From Hasllibacter sp963833115 (GTDB taxonomy: Bacteria > Pseudomonadota > Alphaproteobacteria > Rhodobacterales > Rhodobacteraceae), in the NCBI GenBank assembly GCA_963833115.1, contig CAWHWS010000002.1, positions 868,001-932,000 on the forward strand: 64,000 nt of DNA, written 5' to 3'. Under the pieces are notes generated by a model. That model ran no database searches, was not told the DNA's origin, and worked only from the letters and a program-made list of their open reading frames with translations. This document shows positions 1-8,262 of the stretch, one piece after another (position 1 is the first letter of the stretch; each line of letters starts with the position of its first letter). The translations under genes were made by a program, and so were the position numbers.

Positions 1-717
1 CGTCCCGACTCCGCCCGCTCCCCAGCCGAGGCGGGCCGTCCGCCCCGCCGGGGCCGCGCCGCGCGCGCCCTTCGACTGCTGGTGCTGGCCGCGGTGCTGA
101 CGCCGCTGGCGGTGATCGCGCTCTACCGGGTGCTGCCGCCGCCCGGCTCGCCCTATATCTGGGCGGAGGCCGCGCGGCTGGGCGGGGTGGAGCGGGACTG
201 GGTCCCGATGGAGCGGATCGCGCCCGCCATGGCGCGCGCGGCCGTGGCGGCGGAGGACGCCGATTTCTGCCGCCATTCGGGGTTCGACATCTCGGCGCTG
301 CGCGCGGCGATGCGCGGCGGCGCGCGGCGGGGCGGATCGACGATCAGCCAGCAGACGGTGAAGAACGCCCTCCTCTGGCAGGGGCGGTCCTGGCCGCGCA
401 AGGCGCTCGAGGGGCTCCTCACCCCGGCGGTGGAGCTGGCCTGGCCGAAGCGGCGCATCCTGGAGGTGTACCTCAACCTCGCGGAGTTCCGGGAGGGGGT
501 GTTCGGCGTGGAGGCGGCGGCGCGGGCGGCGTTCGGCGTCGCGGCGGCGGATCTGAGCGCGGCGCAGGCGGCGGCGCTGGCGGCGGTCCTGCCCTCGCCC
601 AAGACGCGGGACGCGGGCGCGCCCTCTCCGGCGATGGCGCGCCGGGCGGCGCGGATCATGGACGGCGCGGCCACGATCCGCCGGGACGGGCGGGCGGCGT
701 GCTTCGCGCCCGGTTGA
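1..717 (+). CDS. mtgA: Monofunctional biosynthetic peptidoglycan transglycosylase (5' end may lie outside window)
   Basis: Glycosyltransferase family 51 enzyme that polymerises lipid II into glycan strands at the periplasmic face of the inner membrane. Family motifs are present in order: EDADFCRHSGFD with the catalytic Glu, RGGSTISQQ, and KRRILEVYLN. There is no transpeptidase domain, as expected for MtgA. A membrane anchor (LLVLAAVLTPLAVIALY) precedes the PPPGSPY motif typical of the family. The frame is open from base 1 and codes for a basic stretch ahead of the anchor, so the true start is probably just upstream of the window. A GTG at 82 is the first start inside it but would leave almost no positive residues before the membrane segment. 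Confidence 0.9.
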   Translation, partial: RPDSARSPAEAGRPPRRGRAARALRLLVLAAVLTPLAVIALYRVLPPPGSPYIWAEAARLGGVERDWVPMERIAPAMARAAVAAEDADFCRHSGFDISALRAAMRGGARRGGSTISQQTVKNALLWQGRSWPRKALEGLLTPAVELAWPKRRILEVYLNLAEFREGVFGVEAAARAAFGVAAADLSAAQAAALAAVLPSPKTRDAGAPSPAMARRAARIMDGAATIRRDGRAACFAPG

Positions 718-748
718 AGGGCGGGCGCGCGCCGGCGTAACAGGGGCC

Positions 749-1456
749 ATGCGACCACCCGCGACCACGAGCGCCCCCGGCGGCGCCAAGAGCCCCCGCC
801 TCTGGCACTGGCAGCTCTCGCCGGCCTGCCGGAAGGTGCGCCTGAGCCTGGCGGAGAAACGCATTGAGGTGGAGCTCGTCGAGGAGCGCTACTGGGAGCG
901 GGACCCCGAGTTCCTGCGCCGCAACCCGTTGGGCCGGGTGCCGATCCTGCGGCTCGACGGACGGCTGATGACAGAGAGCGCGGCGATCTGCGAATACCTC
1001 GAGGAGACGCGGGAGGGGCCCTCCCTCATCCCGGCGGACGCGGCCGCGCGCTACGAGATGCGGCGCATCGTGGCGGCGTTCGACGACGCCTTCGCGCGAG
1101 AGGTGACCGCGCGCCTGCTGGGCGAGCGCCTGATGCGCAAGGTGCGCGGAGACGGCTACCCCGACAGCGCGGCGGTGAAGGCGGGCTCGGTGGCGATCCG
1201 GGTGCACATGGAGGCGATGACCGAGCTCCTCGACCGGCGCCGATGGCTGGCGGGGGACGGCTTGAGCCTCGCGGATTTCGCGGCGGCGGCGCATCTGAGC
1301 TGTCTGGACTACATCTCCGACGTGCCCTGGGACCGGTTCGAGGGGGTCCGGGACTGGTACTCCAAGATCAAGTCGCGCCCGGCGTTCCGCGGCCTCCTCG
1401 CCGACACGATCCCCTGGCAGCGCCCGCCCAGCCATTATGCCGACCTCGACTTCTAG
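749..1456 (+). CDS. fzlA: FzlA-like glutathione S-transferase family protein
   Basis: A 235-residue GST-fold protein with an N-terminal thioredoxin-like domain (NPLGRVPIL, then ESAAICEYLEE) and an alpha-helical C-terminal domain (LADFAAAAHLSCLDYI). The C-terminus ends in HYADLDF, which matches the conserved tail of FzlA, the FtsZ-binding division protein of alphaproteobacteria. Location directly before queG, with a 20-bp overlap, also fits FzlA. I infer a role in divisome function rather than detoxification. A generic GST cannot be excluded from sequence alone. ATG start at 749. Confidence 0.8.
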   Translation: MRPPATTSAPGGAKSPRLWHWQLSPACRKVRLSLAEKRIEVELVEERYWERDPEFLRRNPLGRVPILRLDGRLMTESAAICEYLEETREGPSLIPADAAARYEMRRIVAAFDDAFAREVTARLLGERLMRKVRGDGYPDSAAVKAGSVAIRVHMEAMTELLDRRRWLAGDGLSLADFAAAAHLSCLDYISDVPWDRFEGVRDWYSKIKSRPAFRGLLADTIPWQRPPSHYADLDF

Positions 1457-2534
1457 CCCCCGGCGGCGGGCGGGGGGCGGCCTCGCCGGACGGCTGAAGG
1501 TCCAGGCGCTAGCGGACGGTTTCGTGGCCGCGGGCGTGTGCGCGCCGGACGCGGTGCCCGAGGCGGCGGGGCGGCTGCGGGACGCGCTGGCGGCGGGGCA
1601 TCACGGCACGATGGGCTGGATGGAGGACCGCGAGGGGCGCGAGGGCTGGCGGGCAGCCCCGGCCGCGATGTGGCCCGAGGTCCGCTCGGTGGTGATGCTC
1701 GCCGAGAGCTACGCGCCGGAGGTGGACCCGCTCGCCGTGCTGGAGCGGCCCGAGGCGGCGGCGGTGAGCGTCTACGCCGCCGGGCGGGACTATCATGACG
1801 TGGTCAAGAAGCGCCTCAAGCGGCTGGCGCGGTGGCTGGTCGCGGAGGCGGTCGCGGACGGCGCCGCGCGAGAGGACGTCGGGGTGAAGGTGTTCGTCGA
1901 CACCGCGCCGGTGATGGAGAAGCCGCTGGCGCAGGCGGCGGGGCTCGGCTGGCAGGGCAAGCACACGAACCTGCTCGGGCGGGGCTTCGGGAACTGGGTG
2001 TTCCTGGGCGCTCTCTTCACCACGCTCGAGCTGGAGCGCGATGGCGCGGCGGCGGAGTCCTGCGGGAGCTGCACGCGGTGCCTCGACGTGTGCCCGACGG
2101 ACGCGTTCCCGGCCCCGTTCCGATTGGATGCGCGGCGGTGCGTCAGCTACCTGACCATCGAGCATGCCGGGCCGGTGGACGAGGCGCTGCGGCCGGGGCT
2201 GGGCAACCGGGTCTACGGCTGCGACGACTGCCTGGCGGTGTGCCCGTGGAACAAGTTCGCGGTGGCGGCGCGGGACGCGCGGCTGGTCGCGCGGGACCCC
2301 GAGCCGCCGATGCTCGCCGAGCTGGCGGCCCTGGACGACGCGGGGTTTCGCGCGCGCTTCGCCGGGACGGCGGTGAAGCGGATCGGGCGGGATCGGTTCG
2401 CGCGCAACGTGGCCTACGCGATCGGCAATTCGGGGCTGCCGGCGCTCGCCCCCGCGGCCGCGCGGCTGGCGGCGGACGCGGACCCGGTGGTGGCGGAGGC
2501 CGGGCGCTGGGCGCTGGCGCGGCTCGGGGCCTAG
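1437..2534 (+). CDS. queG: Epoxyqueuosine reductase QueG
   Basis: Cobalamin-dependent iron-sulfur enzyme for the last step of tRNA queuosine biosynthesis, reducing epoxyqueuosine to queuosine. Two ferredoxin-type clusters are visible: CGSCTRCLDVCPTDAF near residue 205 and CDDCLAVCPWNKF near residue 263, plus the CVSYLTIEH segment. The N-terminal corrinoid domain contains the family pattern DTAPVMEKPLAQAAGLGWQGKH. Length (365 residues) is normal. The ATG at 1437 lies inside the end of fzlA, implying translational coupling. Its stop interlocks with the stop of the convergent gene in a CTAG. Confidence 0.95.
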   Translation: MPTSTSSPRRRAGGGLAGRLKVQALADGFVAAGVCAPDAVPEAAGRLRDALAAGHHGTMGWMEDREGREGWRAAPAAMWPEVRSVVMLAESYAPEVDPLAVLERPEAAAVSVYAAGRDYHDVVKKRLKRLARWLVAEAVADGAAREDVGVKVFVDTAPVMEKPLAQAAGLGWQGKHTNLLGRGFGNWVFLGALFTTLELERDGAAAESCGSCTRCLDVCPTDAFPAPFRLDARRCVSYLTIEHAGPVDEALRPGLGNRVYGCDDCLAVCPWNKFAVAARDARLVARDPEPPMLAELAALDDAGFRARFAGTAVKRIGRDRFARNVAYAIGNSGLPALAPAAARLAADADPVVAEAGRWALARLGA

Positions 2535-3307
2535 GCGCCCGGGGTCTCGAAGGTGAGGTTGGCCCAGTGGCTGAACCAGTCGGCGTCGTCCCGGTCCGGC
2601 AGGGGGCGCATCAGGACGCTGTCCACCATGTACTGCGTGCCCGGGGCGACGGGGAAGGTAGCGGCGCCGTCCGCATCCGTCAGGTAGGTCTCGATCGTGG
2701 CGGCCTCGGCGCCGGGGGGCAGGGCGAACACCTCGATCTGGTAGTCGGGGACGGGGGCGCCGGCCTCGGTCAGGCGGACGGTCATGCCGCCCAAGAGGTC
2801 GTCCGTGTAGGGGTTCGTAAGGGCGGTGAGCTCGGCATAGAGGCCGACCGGCGCGTCGGCCCCGGCCGCGGAGCCGACGCCGATCAGGGACTTGGCGTAG
2901 CGGCGGTAGAGCTCGGTCACCGGCATCTGCGCGCCGACCGCGATCTCGGGGAAGCCCTTGTGGGCGGCGAAGCGGGCGAACTTCGCGGCCTCGGTATAGG
3001 TGAGGCGGCTGTCGCCGGTCTCATGGACGATGACGGCCAGGCCCTCCGGCAGGGTGGCGGGCGCCATGGCGGGGCGGTCGCCGACGGTGCCCTCGACCGG
3101 GGTGGCCGCATCGCCGGCCACGACGTCGAACCGGGTGATCGAGTTGGGGAAATACGCCTGCACGGCGCCCGAGAAGCGCTCGCCGACGCGCAGGTCGGCG
3201 GATGTGGCCTCACCGGGCGCGGGCGTGTAGTCGGTCGGCGAGATCCAGAACTCGTGCGCGCCGGCGGGCGCGGCGAGGCAGGCGAGGAGGGCGGCGGTGG
3301 CGCGCAT
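2531..3307 (-). CDS. DUF4198 (NikK-like) periplasmic protein
   Basis: A 258-residue exported protein with signal peptide MRATAALLACLAAPAGAHEFW and mature N-terminal His. DUF4198 proteins are often encoded beside nickel or cobalt uptake genes, where the family member is called NikK, and they begin with this AHxF/W pattern after signal cleavage. The body is a beta-rich domain ending in a carboxypeptidase-regulatory-like section (YQIEVFALPPG, then TDADGAATFPV). The start at 3307 is chosen because the signal peptide begins there; the frame continues upstream without support. It is divergent from the HupE/UreJ-like gene with only 19 bp between starts. The metal role is inferred from family context. 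Confidence 0.75.
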   Translation of the reverse strand: MRATAALLACLAAPAGAHEFWISPTDYTPAPGEATSADLRVGERFSGAVQAYFPNSITRFDVVAGDAATPVEGTVGDRPAMAPATLPEGLAVIVHETGDSRLTYTEAAKFARFAAHKGFPEIAVGAQMPVTELYRRYAKSLIGVGSAAGADAPVGLYAELTALTNPYTDDLLGGMTVRLTEAGAPVPDYQIEVFALPPGAEAATIETYLTDADGAATFPVAPGTQYMVDSVLMRPLPDRDDADWFSHWANLTFETPGA

Positions 3308-3326
3308 GGGGATGACCTTTCCGTTG

Positions 3327-4397
3327 ATGGCGAGGGTGGCGGCGTTGCTCGCGGTGTCAATGGCGCCGCTGGCCGCGGGCGCGCACGAGATGCGGCCCGC
3401 GATCATGGACGTGTCCGTCGGGCGGGAGGCGCGGGCGGTGGTCACCCTCAATGCCGAGGCGCTGCTGTCGGGGATCGACCTGTCGGCGCACGACGATTCG
3501 GCGGACGCGCCCGAGGTGGCGGAGTACGACCGCCTGCGGGCGCTGGACGCGGGCGCGCTGGCCGCCGCGTTCGAGGCGGACTGGCCGCGGATCGCGCGGG
3601 GGCTGACGCTCGACGGGGCGGGGGCGCCGGCGCTCGTCGGGGTGGCGGTGGGGGAGGAGCCGGACCCGGCCTTGCCGCGCGACGCGGTCGTGACGTTCGA
3701 GGCGGCGATGGAGGGCGCGTCGGTGCGCGTCGGCTGGGCGCCGGCCTACGGGGAGCTGATCCTGCGCGAGGTGTCGGAGGGGGGGGAGCCCTTCGCCGGG
3801 ATCCTGGCGCCGGGCGAGCTCTCCCCGCCGCTCGAGGCGCGGGGCGGGGACGGCGCGGGCGCGGCGCTGCTGGACGGCGCGCGGGCGGGCTTCGAGCGGG
3901 CGGTGCCGGGGGGGGCGGCGCATGTCCTGCTGCTCGTGGGGCTCTTCCTCCACGCGCCGGGCTGGCGGCCGGTGCTGGCGCAGGTCGCGGCGTTCGCATC
4001 GGCGGGCGGGGCGGCGCTCGCGCTGGGCGGGGGCGCGGTGCCGGCGGGGACCGCGGGGCTGCTGGTCGCGCTCTCGCTGGTCTGGATCGGCCTGGGCAAC
4101 GTGTTCGGCCGGGGCGGGCTCGGCTGGGGGCGGATCGCGGCGGTCCTCGCGGCGGGGGCGGTGCACGGGCTGGCCTTCGCGCCCGCGCTGGAGGGGGCGG
4201 GGCCGTCGCCGGCGGGGTTCGCCCTCGGGGTGGGGGCCGGGCAGGTCGCGGTGATCGGCGCGGGCTTCGCCCTCCTCGCGCTGCCGCCGCGGCGGCGGGC
4301 CCCGCGCGAGGCGCATGCCGCCCTCTCGCAGCCGGCGAGCTACGCCATCGCCGCCATCGGCCTGTGGTGGGCGCTCGAGCGGGCGCTCCTGGCGTGA
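3327..4397 (+). CDS. HupE/UreJ-family membrane protein, degenerate
   Basis: 356 residues from the ATG at 3327. A signal-like segment ends in GAHEM, followed by a periplasmic domain of roughly 150 residues and then several C-terminal transmembrane helices. The overall layout and GAVHGLAFAPAL near residue 280 match the HupE/UreJ_2 family, whose members are proposed nickel or cobalt permeases or accessory proteins. The usual His/Asp motif (HILxGxDH) is reduced to PGGAAHVLL and the usual AHS motif to AGG, so most of the typical metal ligands are missing. An earlier ATG at 3297 would place the start inside the divergent gene. It overlaps the App1 phosphatase start by 4 bp. Confidence 0.65.
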   Translation: MARVAALLAVSMAPLAAGAHEMRPAIMDVSVGREARAVVTLNAEALLSGIDLSAHDDSADAPEVAEYDRLRALDAGALAAAFEADWPRIARGLTLDGAGAPALVGVAVGEEPDPALPRDAVVTFEAAMEGASVRVGWAPAYGELILREVSEGGEPFAGILAPGELSPPLEARGGDGAGAALLDGARAGFERAVPGGAAHVLLLVGLFLHAPGWRPVLAQVAAFASAGGAALALGGGAVPAGTAGLLVALSLVWIGLGNVFGRGGLGWGRIAAVLAAGAVHGLAFAPALEGAGPSPAGFALGVGAGQVAVIGAGFALLALPPRRRAPREAHAALSQPASYAIAAIGLWWALERALLA

Positions 4398-5389
4398 TCG
4401 GGCGGGCGCTGCGCCGGGCGGCGGTCCGGGCGGAGCGGGTGCTCGACCGGCGGGCGGCGCGGGGCGGGCGCGAGCGGCCGGTGATCGAGCCCTATCTCGG
4501 CTACGCGACGCCGGACGGGATCGTGGCGCGCGGGCGGGTCCTGTCGGCGGTGCGGCGGGGCGAGGCCCTGCCGACGCAATCGCGCTGGACCAACCTGCGG
4601 CAGATGGCGCGCCTCTTCGCCACGGCCGAGGTCGCGGGGGTGCGCGTGCTCGGCGGCGGGGGGGAGGCGGTCTCGGATTCGGAGGGGTACTTCGCGTTGC
4701 ACCTGGACCGGCCGGGCGAGGCCGGATGGCACGAGGTGGCCGTGCGCTGCGAGGGGTTCGAGGAGGGCGAGACCGTGCCGGTCCTGGTGCCGCGGGCGGA
4801 CGCGGCCTTCGGCGTGATCTCGGACATCGACGACACCATGATGGAGACGGGCGCCTATTCCCTGGCGCGCAACCTCTGGACCACGTTCACGGGCAACGCG
4901 TTGACGCGGCGGGTCTTTCCCGACGCGGTGGCGCTCATGGAGGCGCTGCACGAGGGCGGGCGAAACCCGGTGTTCTACGTCTCGTCCAGCCCGTGGAACC
5001 TGCACCACTTCCTGGAGACGGTGTTCGCGGGCGCGGGCCTGCCGCGCGGGCCGAAGTTCCTGCGCGATTACGGCGTCTCGGAGCATGGGATGGTCGCGGC
5101 GAGCCATGGCAGCCACAAGGGCGGCGCGATCGACACGATCCTGGCGGCGAACCCGGATCTCCGCTTCGTCCTCCTCGGCGATACCGGGCAGCACGACGCG
5201 GAGGTCTACCGCGACGCGGCGCGCCGGCATGGACGGCGGATCGCCCGGGTGATCCTGCGCCGGCCGGGGCCGGAGGCGGATACGGCCGACGCGGCGAGCC
5301 GGGCGGCGATGGACGAGATGCGCGGCCTGGGGGTGGAGGTGGTGGCGGGCGCCGACTTCTCGCAGGTGGCCGCGCGGGGCGTTCCCTAG
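4394..5389 (+). CDS. App1-family phosphatidate phosphatase-like protein
   Basis: 331 residues with a GTG start that overlaps the previous stop (GTGA). The C-terminal half is an App1/DUF2183 catalytic domain of the HAD superfamily: DIDDTMMETG supplies the nucleophile and acid aspartates, YVSSSPWN is motif II, KFLRDYG and HKGGAI carry the conserved Lys, and LLGDTGQHDAEVY is motif IV. The N-terminal 130 residues resemble the beta-sandwich that precedes this domain in bacterial homologues. Yeast App1p is a phosphatidate phosphatase; the substrate of the bacterial protein is not established. No signal peptide, so probably cytoplasmic. Confidence 0.85.
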   Translation: MIGRALRRAAVRAERVLDRRAARGGRERPVIEPYLGYATPDGIVARGRVLSAVRRGEALPTQSRWTNLRQMARLFATAEVAGVRVLGGGGEAVSDSEGYFALHLDRPGEAGWHEVAVRCEGFEEGETVPVLVPRADAAFGVISDIDDTMMETGAYSLARNLWTTFTGNALTRRVFPDAVALMEALHEGGRNPVFYVSSSPWNLHHFLETVFAGAGLPRGPKFLRDYGVSEHGMVAASHGSHKGGAIDTILAANPDLRFVLLGDTGQHDAEVYRDAARRHGRRIARVILRRPGPEADTADAASRAAMDEMRGLGVEVVAGADFSQVAARGVP

Positions 5390-5814
5390 GCGGCGGCGGA
5401 GCGGGCGGCCTCGATCATGGCGGGGACCATCGCGGCCTCGATCGTGGCGTAGGTCATGGCCCATGCCCGTTCCTGGTCCGCGGTCAGGCCGCCCGGCGTC
5501 GCCTCGCGCAGGGCGTGCATCAGGGCCTCCCCGACCGGGCCGAAATGCTCCGGGCGGGCGCCGTAGGCGACGTGCCGGCGGGCGAGCTCGACCAGCGCGC
5601 CCTCGAGGTCCCTGCCGCCGCCGAGATGGCGCACGGCGAAGGCCAGGGTGTCCGTCAGCTTCTCGCGCTGGGCGGTCATGTCCTTGGGAAAGAGGGCGCG
5701 CGCGGCGGGCGCGATCTCGAACAGGCGGTCGTAGAAGAGCACCGACAGGGCGCCCTTGGCCAGGTAGACGCGGGCGAAGTGCGCCTGGACGATGCGGATC
5801 TCGGCGTCGGTCAT
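5386..5814 (-). CDS. Single-domain globin
   Basis: 142-residue haem-binding globin. The family pattern is clear: LFYDRLFEIAPAARALFP in the B-C region, and RRHVAYGARPEHFGPVGEAL, in which the H of RRHVAYG is the likely proximal (F8) haem ligand. The length matches single-domain bacterial haemoglobins rather than flavohaemoglobins, since there is no FAD/NAD reductase domain. Such proteins bind oxygen or nitric oxide; the specific role here is unknown. Its TAG stop interlocks with the stop of the App1 gene in CTAG. Confidence 0.85.
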   Translation of the reverse strand: MTDAEIRIVQAHFARVYLAKGALSVLFYDRLFEIAPAARALFPKDMTAQREKLTDTLAFAVRHLGGGRDLEGALVELARRHVAYGARPEHFGPVGEALMHALREATPGGLTADQERAWAMTYATIEAAMVPAMIEAARSAAA

Positions 5815-5884
5815 GGAAGGGGCCTCTCGGAAAACGCCCCGCGACCCTAGCCCCGCGACCGTTAACCGCCGCCTAACGCGGCCC

Positions 5885-6424
5885 CTAGAGGACGACGCCC
5901 AGGACGACGATCATCGCGATCGTGTAGATCAGGATCGCGCCGCCGATCAGGAGGTAGTGGAAATTGCCTGCCGCCTGCGCCTTGAGGATCGAGCCCATCT
6001 GATTCATCAGATCCGGCCACGTGTAGCTGACGAAGTCGCCCTGGGTGAACACGGCCTTGATGCGGCCCTGGTCGTCCACGACGGGCAGGCGGCGGAAGCG
6101 CTCGTTCGACATCAGGCGCAGCCATTCGAGCATGTCGTCCGTCTCCCGCGCGAGGCGGGGGTTGGCGGTCATGATGTCGCGCAGGGGGGTGGTCTTGGCG
6201 TCGAGGCCGCGGCCGACGATCTTGTTCATGATGTCGCGCTCGGTGACGACGCCGATGACCTTCTCGTCGGGGTCGGTGACGATGACGGCGCCGTAGTTGA
6301 GGTCCGACATCGCGGCGACGGCGTCCGAGACCATCACCTCCGGCCCGCGGGTGAGGGGCTTGGGCTTGTTGCGGTATTCGTGCCTGTCCATCAGGCGCCC
6401 GCCCGTGCGTTCCGTGGTCGCCAT
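5885..6424 (-). CDS. CBS-domain pair protein with C-terminal membrane anchor
   Basis: 179 residues. Two CBS motifs are visible: residues about 25-85 (GAVIVTDPDEKVIGVVTERDIM) and 90-150 (RRLPVVDDQGRIKAVFTQGDFV). CBS pairs usually bind adenine nucleotides and act as energy or ligand sensors. A single hydrophobic helix at the C-terminus (LLIGGAILIYTIAMIVVLGVVL) suggests anchoring to the inner membrane with the CBS pair in the cytoplasm. A GGAGG ribosome-binding site lies just upstream of the ATG. No adjacent partner gene shows what it regulates. Confidence 0.85.
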   Translation of the reverse strand: MATTERTGGRLMDRHEYRNKPKPLTRGPEVMVSDAVAAMSDLNYGAVIVTDPDEKVIGVVTERDIMNKIVGRGLDAKTTPLRDIMTANPRLARETDDMLEWLRLMSNERFRRLPVVDDQGRIKAVFTQGDFVSYTWPDLMNQMGSILKAQAAGNFHYLLIGGAILIYTIAMIVVLGVVL

Positions 6425-6582
6425 GCCGCATCCTCCTTCAAGGTCTGACCCGATGTTAGCGGACTGCCGCGCGGTGCCAAGCGGCCCGCGCGGAGCGCCG
6501 CGCGAGCCGCGCCACGCAGGCGTGATGCCCCGGCCGGCGCGCGCCGGGCTAGGGTGCGGGCGGCCCCGAACGGAGACATGCC

Positions 6583-7047
6583 ATGCGCGCCCTCGCCTTC
6601 GCCTTCACGCTCGCCCTTCCCCTGCCGGCCGCCGCGCTGGACGCGCCTCCGGGCTGGCGCACCCTGCCATCGGCCGCCGCCTTCGAGGAGACGGTGGAGG
6701 CGGTGCGCGCGGCCGTGGAGCGCGCGCCGATCGCCGTGGTGACGACCGCGAGCGCCTCTGACGGGGCGGCGGCGCAGGGGTTCGAGATCCCCGGCAACCG
6801 GGTCTTCGGCCTGTTCCGCAACGACTACGCCCGGCGGATGCTCGAGGCGTCCGTCGCGGCCGGGATCGAGGCGCCGATCCGGCTCTACGTGACGGAGGAG
6901 GAGGGCGGCGCGGTGACGCTGTCCTGGGTGCCGCCCAGCCTCGTCTGGGCGCCCTACATGGCCGAGGGCGGGGCGGCGCTGGCCGATCTCGCGGCCGAGC
7001 TGGACGCGGTGTTCGAGGCGGTGGCGGCGGACGCGGCCGGGGGCTAG
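6583..7047 (+). CDS. DUF302-like exported protein
   Basis: 154 residues with a clean signal peptide (MRALAFAFTLALPLPAAALD). The mature part has the DUF302 layout: an amphipathic helix (FEETVEAVRAAVE), a strand, EIPGNRVFGLFRNDYARRMLEA in the place of the family's nucleotide- or lipid-like groove, and a C-terminal helix (LADLAAELDAVFEAV). The function of DUF302 is unknown. Its stop interlocks with the SCO gene stop in CTAG at 7044-7047. Confidence 0.7.
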   Translation: MRALAFAFTLALPLPAAALDAPPGWRTLPSAAAFEETVEAVRAAVERAPIAVVTTASASDGAAAQGFEIPGNRVFGLFRNDYARRMLEASVAAGIEAPIRLYVTEEEGGAVTLSWVPPSLVWAPYMAEGGAALADLAAELDAVFEAVAADAAGG

Positions 7048-7669
7048 CCGCCCGCGCCGGCGTAGCGCGCGGCGATCTCGGCGGCGCGGGCGGGGTCCAG
7101 GATGGGGGGCGGGAGGGTCAGCACCTCCCCCGCCGGTGAGAGGAGGAACACGTTGCTCCCGTGGGCGTAGATCGGGCCGAGCTCGGGGTGCTCCATCGCC
7201 AGCGTGCGCTCGACGCCGAAGGCGGCGTAGGCGGCGTCCAGCGCGTCCTGGGGGCCGGTGAGGCCGACGAGGGCGGGATCGATCTCGGCCAGGGGGGCGG
7301 CCATGGTGCCGACGGTGTCGCGCTCGGGGTCGACCGTGATCATCACCGGCACGGCGGGCGCGCCCGCGGCGGTGAGGGCGGCGGCGGCCTCGGCCATCAT
7401 CGGCATGGCGACGGTGCAGATCGCGGGGCAGTTGGCGTAGCCGAAGAAGAGGAGCTGCATCCGGCCCTCGGGGTCCGCCTCGGTGCGCGGGGCGCCGGTC
7501 TGGTCGATCAGGGCGAAGGGACCGCCGATGTCGAAGGGGAGGGGGGTGACGGGGCCGTCCGGGACCTGGACCGCGTGGCGGGCGGCGGCCTCCGGCGTGG
7601 CGTGATCCTCGTCCTGGTGGGCGAGCCGGGCGCGGCGGCGAGCGCAAGGACGGGGGCGAGCCACCTCAT
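7044..7669 (-). pseudogene. SCO1/SenC-family copper chaperone, apparent frameshift
   Basis: The C-terminal 170 residues are a clear SCO domain: FGYANCPAIC supplies the CxxxC copper or thiol site and HGSNVFLL the third ligand His. SCO proteins deliver copper to cytochrome c oxidase or act as periplasmic thiol oxidoreductases. The ATG at 7669 overlaps the upstream stop (ATGA) and begins a signal peptide (MRWLAPVLALAAA), but this is in a different frame from the domain (ARLAHQDEDHATPEAA onward). Joining them needs a one-base gain somewhere around 7620-7640. The gene therefore has an apparent one-base deletion, either a real inactivation or an assembly error in a GC-rich run. Confidence 0.8.
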
Positions 7670-8262
7670 TCGGCGTAGAGTTCGCGCAGGATCGCGGCGT
7701 CCTCCTCGAGGCCGAGGCCGAACCAGCCGTCCTCGGCGATATGGGCGGCCACGCGCGGGTCGCGGCGGAACCAGGGGCCGGGGCCGGCGGCCTCTGGGTT
7801 CGCCTCCGCCCAGTCCCGGGTCCAGCGGTTCGCGGCGGTCCATTCGGGCGCGTCCAGGGCGCGGATGCGCTGGACGAGGTAGACGTTCGTCGCGCCGAGG
7901 TCGGGATCGTCGAGCAGGAGGCCGTCGACCTCGACGTCCCGGCCGCAATGGGGGCGGAGCTCGGCGGCCGCGCCGGTGAAGGCGGGCTGCGCGTTCTTGT
8001 TGGGGAAGACGAGCACCCCGTCGGCGGCGCGCAGCAGGCCGAGCTGCCGGCCGTCCTCGCAGGCGTCCTCGCAGGCGCCGGCGACCTCGCAGAGCATGTC
8101 GACGACGCGGGCCTCGAACCGGGCGGGGATCTCGGCGTAGAGGTTCCAGGAGCGGGCCTCGGAGCCCTCCTCGAAGGCGTAGGGATCGGCCTCCTGCGCG
8201 GCGGCGGGCAGGGCGAGCGACGCCGCGATCAGGGCGGGGGCCATCGCCGCGAGCGGCCTCAC
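7666..8262 (-). CDS. Exported cysteine-rich protein, partner of SCO
   Basis: 198 residues from a GTG that overlaps the upstream stop (GTGA). The signal peptide is RPLAAMAPALIAASLALPAAAQ. The mature protein has VVDMLCEVAGACEDACEDG, then QLGLL and a later PHCGRDVEVDG. The C-x3-C-x2-G...GLL pattern recurs in the gene before it, so the two may be distant paralogues. I cannot name the family. Being between a Cys/His-rich exported protein and SCO, it may take part in periplasmic copper or thiol chemistry; that is inference from context. It overlaps the SCO start by 4 bp. Confidence 0.7.
   Translation of the reverse strand: MRPLAAMAPALIAASLALPAAAQEADPYAFEEGSEARSWNLYAEIPARFEARVVDMLCEVAGACEDACEDGRQLGLLRAADGVLVFPNKNAQPAFTGAAAELRPHCGRDVEVDGLLLDDPDLGATNVYLVQRIRALDAPEWTAANRWTRDWAEANPEAAGPGPWFRRDPRVAAHIAEDGWFGLGLEEDAAILRELYAE

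Noticed and set aside
1832..4393. Very long plus-strand frame before the App1 gene
   Set aside because: Arg/Gly/Ala-rich out-of-frame reading of queG, the DUF4198 gene and the HupE-like gene. Only the part from the GTG at 4394 has family motifs.
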